NCBI GenBank assembly: GCA_013115135.1 | Contig: JABANP010000135.1 | Location: 54,596-118,595, forward strand | Source: Perkinsus olseni | Taxonomy: Eukaryota; Perkinsozoa; Perkinsida; Perkinsidae | Direction: 5' to 3' | Length of the DNA stretch: 64,000 nt | In this document: piece by piece, positions 55,491 to 64,000 of the stretch | Numbering within the stretch: the first letter of the stretch is position 1 | Layout of the letters: the number at the start of each line of letters is the position of its first letter | Made by a program: the position numbers and the translations under genes | Notes under the pieces: model-generated | What the model saw: only the letters and a program-made list of their open reading frames with translations | Databases searched by the model: none | What the model was told of the DNA's origin: nothing

Positions 55491-56330
55491 GCGAATATGA
55501 GGCGCAGAGGCGCCTTTATAGGAAGAGAGGCGTCAGAAATATGGTAGAAAGAGAAGGGAAGGCATGCGTGCTCTCAGTTGTTGTATTCCCCAAAAATGTC
55601 CCTTTCTGTGTCGTGGGCATGCGTGGATACCGTGCTGGCGTCGAATTTGGTCGCAGTTACCATGGATGGCAAGTGAATGCGATAGGACTGGCTGTTGCGA
55701 GTGAATGGAGAGGGATGCGCAGATTTGAGAATGGTGATAGATCGCGAGAGAGTTGCAACGCTGGCATCACCACAGAAAGTCGATTTTTGTCGGCGGGAGT
55801 TGAATGGACAGCGTAAGAGAATGGCTGGGTGATTCTCGTTGGATTGTCTATGATTGGTGTGCGAAAAGTTGGGCCTAAAATCGTGGTGATACGGTGCGAA
55901 ATAAAAAAAAGAGAGAATAATAAATAATAATTATTTTTTGTAATTGCTGTGTCACCAGTCACCACAATTTTCTGTGTGGTGGATGAGAAATTCATTAGGT
56001 TGACAGTGGTTCTTCACTGTAGTCCAATGGTAAATTTGTGGTGATACGGGGAATGTTGGTTATCGGGTGAGCATCGCATGATAAGTACCAATCGCTGCGG
56101 ATATACCGTGGAATTCGAGATAAGGCTCCCGTGGCCGGTGAATTGTTCCGAGCTGAGAGTGATGCTGCTTGTCGGAGAGAATTGGATGGACTTGAGGTGC
56201 GCGAGAGGAAAATTGGCGGTATGGCTGGAGAACGCGTGAGCTGAGGATTCCGGTGGTGTGAGCAAATTGGAGAGTGCGCGGGTGAATTCGGAGAAATCGC
56301 GAGGAAATGGTCAGTGGTGTGTGGGAAATG

Positions 56331-56941
56331 GAGACCGCGGGGGTTGAACTCGGCTGCTTCGGTTACCGCAGCGTGTAATAAAGGTGTTGTCGGATAGGCC
56401 AGCGTAGAATGAAGTCGGCGAGAATCGAACTTGAGTGGGAATGCGGAGGTAGGCGGGATGGATCCTGGGTGTTTCGGTTACCGCAGCATGGGATGGAGTT
56501 GGTGGGAGTTGAACTTCCCTAAAGGTGAGCAGTTCGGTGGGATCGAACCCACGTGTTCCCGGGTAGCCAGCGCGGAGTGAAGTGGGTGGTAATTGAGCAT
56601 GAGTGGGGAATGCGCAGCTAGTGAGGATCGAACTCGGGTGTTTCGGTTACCGCAGCATGGGATGGAGTTGGTGGGAGTTGAACTTCCTTAAAGGTGAGCA
56701 GATTGAACCTGCGTGATCTCTAAGGGCCCAGAATGGAGTGAAGTCACCGAGAATTGAACTCGCGTGAGGAATGCGCAGCTACAGGGATCGATCCTGGTCG
56801 TTTCGATTTCCTCAGCGTGGAATGAAGTCGGTGAGAATCGAACTCGAGTGGCGAGAGTGTGGTCCGCAGGGATTGAACCTGGGTCGTTCGCATGAAAGAT
56901 AGCCTGAATGTCTCCAACTGGGATTGAACCTGCGCCCGGTT
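56331..56941 (-). repeat. tRNA T-arm-like motif cluster, copy 3
   Basis: Same arrangement as copies 1 and 2 (five-G variant). Confidence 0.6.
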
Positions 56942-57168
56942 GGGTTGGACAGTGTCAATTACGAGGAAGACTGGAGGATATCGTTGAGGAGTGACCTACG
57001 GCAGGGCCTGGGCCTTGGAGTACAAGTCGGAGATAAGACGGAAGAGAATGGATGGATTGGGCATGAGTAATAAGTCGGGATGGTCGACTTTTTTCGTTTC
57101 TTGGAATTTAGTGGCGCCGCGAGAATTTTATGCTACCGGCACGACCACAACCTGGACCCCTATATGTT

Positions 57169-57253
57169 ACCGTAGCCATCTTGGCTCAAGGTAAATATCA
57201 GGTCCGCTCGCTAGGCTGCAGCCGAAAGGTGAATGCCGGTGACGACCCTTTTT
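57169..57253 (+). ncRNA. SL RNA, copy 3
   Basis: Exon 57169-57190, donor GT at 57191; T-run end at about 57253. Confidence 0.95.
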
Positions 57254-57695
57254 GTATACCGGTCGGTGAAGTTGGACTGCAGCATGAGTGGACGAAATTG
57301 GGGTGCAGTTGTACCTGACGAACTCGAGACGCAGCATGACTTGGCGAACTCGAAGTGCAGCATTTCAGGAATTTTCTGCACCTCGACTTCGCCCAGTGGT
57401 GGTGACAGTAGACTGCAACTGAACTTCGTCCGACTTGTCACCCCCGCACCCCCTGGACAATGTTAGCCCAATGTTTGTCCCGTCCTGTCCTGTCCCGTCC
57501 CTTTCACTTCTGCCGCCCAAGTGATCCCAAGGCCAGTGCTGCGAGCTGCCCGACCATTGCCGCCATCAACATTGTCCAGGGGGAGCGGGGTCAGAGATTA
57601 TTGGATGAAGTAGTACGGGAATATCGAGTATTGCCGGACAGAAGTGCTGGATATCGTGAAGTGTTCGTCTTCGTAAGATGATGAATTGATTAAAG

Positions 57696-57833
57696 TTGCC
57701 TCATGCGAGGCGCCCTAAAAATTGCGACGGGATCCGTTAGAATCTCGCGACGGGAATTGGAGTAGTTTTCAACTAGCAAAAGCGCATCTCCGCAAGGCGT
57801 CATAGATAGCGCTATTGCCCCTCCCGCAAGGAT
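57696..57833 (-). ncRNA. U4 snRNA, copy 3
   Basis: Same motifs as copy 1. Confidence 0.9.
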
Positions 57834-58007
57834 AGTATGAAATTGCTCTGCAGCACTGTATTGTGGCTGGGAGGTGAATGATATCTGGTAATATCATAGG
57901 AATGGCAAAGAAAATGAAGGCTTCGCTCTTCCCTCTTCTTGGAGTACGGCCAATTCTGTAGCCATTCCGTTCTCTGCCATCGTTGGGATTCGTGAATTAT
58001 TTGAGAG

Positions 58008-58122
58008 TTGGAGCGTGGGCTCCGCAAAAATTGTTGTAGTTCACATGAGTGCAGTCATGCCACACGGCAATCTTTAGTAAAAGGCGAAAGATTGATTCGC
58101 TTTGAGATGACCGCTGTGATAT
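58008..58122 (-). ncRNA. U5 snRNA, copy 3
   Basis: Same loop 1 and Sm site as copy 1. Confidence 0.95.
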
Positions 58123-58316
58123 TTAGTAATGCCATCGAGCGAACTTGCTCCGCAGCCGAGGCAGTGGATATCTGGTAGTAGTGGGAGGGATGGCGAAAGA
58201 ATGAAGTGACTCTAACTTGGCATTGGCTCGACTCGTCCATAGTCATTCGAATTGATTCGAGTGTGGCATGAATTCGACGAGATCAGGAGAGATTTGGAGA
58301 GTATTGGATTATAGTT

Positions 58317-58490
58317 GGTGCCAGCGCTATCTCTTCGTTTACGCTACGGCACCGCTACCAGAAATTTTGCTGTGGAACCCACACTTGGTAGGCCCTGGAG
58401 CTTTACAGTCCTCAGAAGTCGTGCAGTGAGCTGCTCCGCCCCACGAGAGCGAGCTGCTTGAGCCTCGCCCAACGCCAGCCAGGTAAGTTG
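58317..58490 (-). ncRNA. U1 snRNA, copy 3
   Basis: Same 5' end and Sm region as copy 1. Confidence 0.93.
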
Positions 58491-58650
58491 CACTTCAATT
58501 TCGCGGAAAATCCTTTACGTGGATTGATGCGTCCGAAATTCGCTAACTTTTAGATGGGGACCAAAAATTTCGATGCCGCGCGTCATTGGGATTTTCTGGC
58601 ATCGAATTGGATTCCAAATTTGATTGAGAGTTGCCTCGTGAGAGGCTCGG

Positions 58651-58842
58651 GTCCGCCACACTCGGCAATACGTGCAGGGCCGAGGCGACAGTTGAGTTGG
58701 GACGCGGTCAGAGACCAGAGTCACCCACTCCCCTGGAAAAAATTGTTGTGACAGTTCTAGCTTGCAGTAGCAAGCATATGAGTTGTCACACTCATAAGAA
58801 CAGATACTACACTTGATCATAGCCAAAAGGCCGAGAAGGTAT
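58651..58842 (-). ncRNA. U2 snRNA, copy 3
   Basis: Same landmarks as copy 1. Confidence 0.96.
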
Positions 58843-59683
58843 GCGAATATGAGGCGCAGAGGCGCCTTTATAGGAAGAGAGGCGTCAGAAATATGGTAGA
58901 AAGAGAAGGGAAGGCATGCGTGCTCTCAGTTGTTGTATTCCCCAAAAATGTCCCTTTCTGTGTCGTGGGCATGCGTGGATACCGTGCTGGCGTCGAATTT
59001 GGTCGCAGTTACCATGGATGGCAAGTGAATGCGATAGGACTGGCTGTTGCGAGTGAATGGAGAGGGATGCGCAGATTTGAGAATGGTGATAGATCGCGAG
59101 AGAGTTGCAACGCTGGCATCACCACAGAAAGTCGATTTTTGTCGGCGGGAGTTGAATGGACAGCGTAAGAGAATGGCTGGGTGATTCTCGTTGGATTGTC
59201 TATGATTGGTGTGCGAAAAGTTGGGCCTAAAATCGTGGTGATACGGTGCGAAATAAAAAAAAGAGAGAATAATAAATAATAATTATTTTTTGTAATTGCT
59301 GTGTCACCAGTCACCACAATTTTCTGTGTGGTGGATGAGAAATTCATTAGGTTGACAGTGGTTCTTCACTGTAGTCCAATGGTAAATTTGTGGTGATACG
59401 GGGAATGTTGGTTATCGGGTGAGCATCGCATGATAAGTACCAATCGCTGCGGATATACCGTGGAATTCGAGATAAGGCTCCCGTGGCCGGTGAATTGTTC
59501 CGAGCTGAGAGTGATGCTGCTTGTCGGAGAGAATTGGATGGACTTGAGGTGCGCGAGAGGAAAATTGGCGGTATGGCTGGAGAACGCGTGAGCTGAGGAT
59601 TCCGGTGGTGTGAGCAAATTGGAGAGTGCGCGGGTGAATTCGGAGAAATCGCGAGGAAATGGTCAGTGGTGTGTGGGAAATGG

Positions 59684-60293
59684 AGACCGCGGGGGTTGAA
59701 CTCGGCTGCTTCGGTTACCGCAGCGTGTAATAAAGGTGTTGTCGGATAGGCCAGCGTAGAATGAAGTCGGCGAGAATCGAACTTGAGTGGGAATGCGGAG
59801 GTAGGCGGGATGGATCCTGGGTGTTTCGGTTACCGCAGCATGGGATGGAGTTGGTGGGAGTTGAACTTCCCTAAAGGTGAGCAGTTCGGTGGGATCGAAC
59901 CCACGTGTTCCCGGGTAGCCAGCGCGGAGTGAAGTGGGTGGTAATTGAGCATGAGTGGGGAATGCGCAGCTAGTGAGGATCGAACTCGGGTGTTTCGGTT
60001 ACCGCAGCATGGGATGGAGTTGGTGGGAGTTGAACTTCCTTAAAGGTGAGCAGATTGAACCTGCGTGATCTCTAAGGGCCCAGAATGGAGTGAAGTCACC
60101 GAGAATTGAACTCGCGTGAGGAATGCGCAGCTACAGGGATCGATCCTGGTCGTTTCGATTTCCTCAGCGTGGAATGAAGTCGGTGAGAATCGAACTCGAG
60201 TGGCGAGAGTGTGGTCCGCAGGGATTGAACCTGGGTCGTTCGCATGAAAGATAGCCTGAATGTCTCCAACTGGGATTGAACCTGCGCCCGGTT
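59684..60293 (-). repeat. tRNA T-arm-like motif cluster, copy 4
   Basis: Same arrangement as copies 2 and 3 (five-G variant). Confidence 0.6.
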
Positions 60294-60520
60294 GGGTTGG
60301 ACAGTGTCAATTACGAGGAAGACTGGAGGATATCGTTGAGGAGTGACCTACGGCAGGGCCTGGGCCTTGGAGTACAAGTCGGAGATAAGACGGAAGAGAA
60401 TGGATGGATTGGGCATGAGTAATAAGTCGGGATGGTCGACTTTTTTCGTTTCTTGGAATTTAGTGGCGCCGCGAGAATTTTATGCTACCGGCACGACCAC
60501 AACCTGGACCCCTATATGTT

Positions 60521-60605
60521 ACCGTAGCCATCTTGGCTCAAGGTAAATATCAGGTCCGCTCGCTAGGCTGCAGCCGAAAGGTGAATGCCGGTGACGACCC
60601 TTTTT
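60521..60605 (+). ncRNA. SL RNA, copy 4
   Basis: Exon 60521-60542, donor GT at 60543; T-run end at about 60605. Confidence 0.95.
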
Positions 60606-61047
60606 GTATACCGGTCGGTGAAGTTGGACTGCAGCATGAGTGGACGAAATTGGGGTGCAGTTGTACCTGACGAACTCGAGACGCAGCATGACTTGGCGAA
60701 CTCGAAGTGCAGCATTTCAGGAATTTTCTGCACCTCGACTTCGCCCAGTGGTGGTGACAGTAGACTGCAACTGAACTTCGTCCGACTTGTCACCCCCGCA
60801 CCCCCTGGACAATGTTAGCCCAATGTTTGTCCCGTCCTGTCCTGTCCCGTCCCTTTCACTTCTGCCGCCCAAGTGATCCCAAGGCCAGTGCTGCGAGCTG
60901 CCCGACCATTGCCGCCATCAACATTGTCCAGGGGGAGCGGGGTCAGAGATTATTGGATGAAGTAGTACGGGAATATCGAGTATTGCCGGACAGAAGTGCT
61001 GGATATCGTGAAGTGTTCGTCTTCGTAAGATGATGAATTGATTAAAG

Positions 61048-61186
61048 TTGCCTCATGCGAGGCGCCCTAAAAATTGCGACGGGATCCGTTAGAATCTCGC
61101 GACGGGAATTGGAGTAGTTTTCAACTAGCAAAAAGCGCATCTCCGCAAGGCGTCATAGATAGCGCTATTGCCCCTCCCGCAAGGAT
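61048..61186 (-). ncRNA. U4 snRNA, copy 4 (one-base insertion)
   Basis: As copy 1 but with one extra A on the plus strand (five instead of four, about 61130-61134). The transcript would read GCTTTTTGCTAG instead of GCTTTTGCTAG, next to the U4/U6 stem I segment. Confidence 0.88.
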
Positions 61187-61360
61187 AGTATGAAATTGCT
61201 CTGCAGCACTGTATTGTGGCTGGGAGGTGAATGATATCTGGTAATATCATAGGAATGGCAAAGAAAATGAAGGCTTCGCTCTTCCCTCTTCTTGGAGTAC
61301 GGCCAATTCTGTAGCCATTCCGTTCTCTGCCATCGTTGGGATTCGTGAATTATTTGAGAG

Positions 61361-61475
61361 TTGGAGCGTGGGCTCCGCAAAAATTGTTGTAGTTCACATG
61401 AGTGCAGTCATGCCACACGGCAATCTTTAGTAAAAGGCGAAAGATTGATTCGCTTTGAGATGACCGCTGTGATAT
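61361..61475 (-). ncRNA. U5 snRNA, copy 4
   Basis: Same loop 1 and Sm site as copy 1. Confidence 0.95.
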
Positions 61476-61669
61476 TTAGTAATGCCATCGAGCGAACTTG
61501 CTCCGCAGCCGAGGCAGTGGATATCTGGTAGTAGTGGGAGGGATGGCGAAAGAATGAAGTGACTCTAACTTGGCATTGGCTCGACTCGTCCATAGTCATT
61601 CGAATTGATTCGAGTGTGGCATGAATTCGACGAGATCAGGAGAGATTTGGAGAGTATTGGATTATAGTT

Positions 61670-61843
61670 GGTGCCAGCGCTATCTCTTCGTTTACGCTAC
61701 GGCACCGCTACCAGAAATTTTGCTGTGGAACCCACACTTGGTAGGCCCTGGAGCTTTACAGTCCTCAGAAGTCGTGCAGTGAGCTGCTCCGCCCCACGAG
61801 AGCGAGCTGCTTGAGCCTCGCCCAACGCCAGCCAGGTAAGTTG
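61670..61843 (-). ncRNA. U1 snRNA, copy 4
   Basis: Same 5' end and Sm region as copy 1. Confidence 0.93.
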
Positions 61844-62003
61844 CACTTCAATTTCGCGGAAAATCCTTTACGTGGATTGATGCGTCCGAAATTCGCTAAC
61901 TTTTAGATGGGGACCAAAAATTTCGATGCCGCGCGTCATTGGGATTTTCTGGCATCGAATTGGATTCCAAATTTGATTGAGAGTTGCCTCGTGAGAGGCT
62001 CGG

Positions 62004-62195
62004 GTCCGCCACACTCGGCAATACGTGCAGGGCCGAGGCGACAGTTGAGTTGGGACGCGGTCAGAGACCAGAGTCACCCACTCCCCTGGAAAAAATTGTT
62101 GTGACAGTTCTAGCTTGCAGTAGCAAGCATATGAGTTGTCACACTCATAAGAACAGATACTACACTTGATCATAGCCAAAAGGCCGAGAAGGTAT
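62004..62195 (-). ncRNA. U2 snRNA, copy 4
   Basis: Same landmarks as copy 1. Confidence 0.96.
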
Positions 62196-63033
62196 GCGAA
62201 TATGAGGCGCAGAGGCGCCTTTATAGGAAGAGAGGCGTCAGAAATATGGTAGAAAGAGAAGGGAAGGCATGCGTGCTCTCAGTTGTTGTATTCCCCAAAA
62301 ATGTCCCTTTCTGTGTCGTGGGCATGCGTGGATACCGTGCTGGCGTCGAATTTGGTCGCAGTTACCATGGATGGCAAGTGAATGCGATAGGACTGGCTGT
62401 TGCGAGTGAATGGAGAGGGATGCGCAGATTTGAGAATGGTGATAGATCGCGAGAGAGTTGCAACGCTGGCATCACCACAGAAAGTCGATTTTTGTCGGCG
62501 GGAGTTGAATGGACAGCGTAAGAGAATGGCTGGGTGATTCTCGTTGGATTGTCTATGATTGGTGTGCGAAAAGTTGGGCCTAAAATCGTGGTGATACGGT
62601 GCGAAATAAAAAAGAGAGAATAATAAATAATAATTATTTTTTGTAATTGCTGTGTCACCAGTCACCACAATTTTCTGTGTGGTGGATGAGAAATTCATTA
62701 GGTTGACAGTGGTTCTTCACTGTAGTCCAATGGTAAATTTGTGGTGATACGGGGAATGTTGGTTATCGGGTGAGCATCGCATGATAAGTACCAATCGCTG
62801 CGGATATACCGTGGAATTCGAGATAAGGCTCCCGTGGCCGGTGAATTGTTCCGAGCTGAGAGTGATGCTGCTTGTCGGAGAGAATTGGATGGACTTGAGG
62901 TGCGCGAGAGGAAAATTGGCGGTATGGCTGGAGAACGCGTGAGCTGAGGATTCCGGTGGTGTGAGCAAATTGGAGAGTGCGCGGGTGAATTCGGAGAAAT
63001 CGCGAGGAAATGGTCAGTGGTGTGTGGGAAATG

Positions 63034-63644
63034 GAGACCGCGGGGTTGAACTCGGCTGCTTCGGTTACCGCAGCGTGTAATAAAGGTGTTGTCGGATAGG
63101 CCAGCGTAGAATGAAGTCGGCGAGAATCGAACTTGAGTGGGAATGCGGAGGTAGGCGGGATGGATCCTGGGTGTTTCGGTTACCGCAGCATGGGATGGAG
63201 TTGGTGGGAGTTGAACTTCCCTAAAGGTGAGCAGTTCGGTGGGATCGAACCCACGTGTTCCCGGGTAGCCAGCGCGGAGTGAAGTGGGTGGTAATTGAGC
63301 ATGAGTGGGGAATGCGCAGCTAGTGAGGATCGAACTCGGGTGTTTCGGTTACCGCAGCATGGGATGGAGTTGGTGGGAGTTGAACTTCCTTAAAGGTGAG
63401 CAGATTGAACCTGCGTGATCTCTAAGGGCCCAGAATGGAGTGAAGTCACCGAGAATTGAACTCGCGTGAGGAATGCGCAGCTACAGGGATCGATCCTGGT
63501 CGTTTCGATTTCCTCAGCGTGGAATGAAGTCGGTGAGAATCGAACTCGAGTGGCGAGAGTGTGGTCCGCAGGGATTGAACCTGGGTCGTTCGCATGAAAG
63601 ATAGCCTGAATGTCTCCAACTGGGATTGAACCTGCGCCCGGTTG
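63034..63644 (-). repeat. tRNA T-arm-like motif cluster, copy 5
   Basis: Same arrangement; shares the four-G variant (CGCGGGGTTGAAC) with copy 1. Confidence 0.6.
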
Positions 63645-63869
63645 GGTTGGACAGTGTCAATTACGAGGAAGACTGGAGGATATCGTTGAGGAGTGACCTA
63701 CGGCAGGGCCTGGGCCTTGGAGTACAAGTCGGAGATAAGACGGAAGAGAATGGATGGATTGGGCATGAGTAATAAGTCGGGATGGTCGACTTTTTCGTTT
63801 CTTGGAATTTAGTGGCGCCGCGAGAATTTTATGCTACCGGCACGACCACAACCTGGACCCCTATATGTT

Positions 63870-63954
63870 ACCGTAGCCATCTTGGCTCAAGGTAAATATC
63901 AGGTCCGCTCGCTAGGCTGCAGCCGAAAGGTGAATGCCGGTGACGACCCTTTTT
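63870..63954 (+). ncRNA. SL RNA, copy 5
   Basis: Exon 63870-63891, donor GT at 63892; T-run end at 63950-63954. The window ends 46 bp later, so the snRNA genes of this unit are outside. Confidence 0.95.
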
Positions 63955-64000
63955 GTATACCGGTCGGTGAAGTTGGACTGCAGCATGAGTGGACGAAATT

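Larger units (their letters stand above)
49453..64000. repeat. Tandem array of a 3.35-kb SL RNA / snRNA unit (about 4.3 copies in the window)
   Basis: Using the anchor TGATGCTGCTTGTCGGAG, units start at 49461, 52809, 56160, 59512 and 62863 (periods 3348, 3351, 3352, 3351), and the fifth is cut by the window end. Copies look nearly identical apart from a few 1-3 nt indels. Order within a unit along the plus strand: tRNA-like motif cluster, SL RNA (+), an inverted-repeat element, U4 (-), U5 (-), U1 (-), U2 (-), then about 670 bp of spacer. All open frames in the array are shadows of these RNA genes and spacers. Near-identity implies recent amplification or concerted evolution. Confidence 0.97.

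Noticed and set aside
49453..64000. CRISPR-like array
   Set aside because: The repeat unit is 3.35 kb and encodes spliceosomal RNAs; the internal short motifs lack regular spacers.

Overview
This window is nuclear DNA of an alveolate protist close to Perkinsus (a perkinsid, sister group of dinoflagellates). The main evidence is a spliced-leader (SL) RNA gene repeated five times at the right end. Its exon ends CCGTAGCCATCTTGGCTCAA+G and is followed at once by a GT donor; this is the dinoflagellate/perkinsid SL with the ATCTTGG variant known from Perkinsus. The protein genes fit: most are split by many very short (about 45-60 nt) GT-AG introns, intergenic gaps are tiny, and neighbours often run head to tail. 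Species-level assignment is not possible from the sequence alone.

Left part (1-9.7 kb): 3' half of glycine dehydrogenase (+), two small polytopic membrane proteins and a mitochondrial inner-membrane signal peptidase (all -), a three-CCCH zinc-finger protein (+) and the splicing factor USP39/SAD1 (+).

9.7-16 kb is a mobile-element island: a Tc1/mariner-type transposon with about 197-bp inverted repeats and an intron-containing transposase, a decayed LTR-retroelement integrase region, a 47-bp perfect palindrome, and a duplicated 3' coding exon at both edges. 16-21.5 kb holds four minus-strand genes head to tail: a small unknown protein, a Tudor-like protein, an ankyrin-repeat protein with a C-terminal membrane anchor, and a MYND zinc-finger protein.

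21.5-45.4 kb is mostly conserved housekeeping: a truncated GPN-loop GTPase (-), the flagellar radial-spoke-associated protein IQUB (+), asparagine synthetase (-), ubiquitin-activating enzyme UBA1 (+), a TM9SF nonaspanin (+), an intronless ceramidase-like 7TM protein (+), a PP2C phosphatase (+), a secreted Cys-rich protein (-), and an AGC kinase with a possible myristoylation signal (+). A broken partial copy of the AGC kinase gene lies 3.8 kb upstream of the kinase exon it matches. 45.4-49.45 kb is decayed sequence: a kinase fragment with an in-frame stop, a local duplication, and a non-LTR retrotransposon fragment.

49.45 kb to the window end is a tandem array of a 3.35-kb unit (about 4.3 copies, nearly identical). 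Each unit carries SL RNA on the plus strand and U4, U5, U1 and U2 snRNA genes on the minus strand, plus a dense cluster of tRNA T-arm/B-box-like motifs. So one repeat encodes the trans-splicing donor RNA and four of the five major spliceosomal snRNAs; U6 and 5S rRNA were not seen. This is the most notable system in the window.
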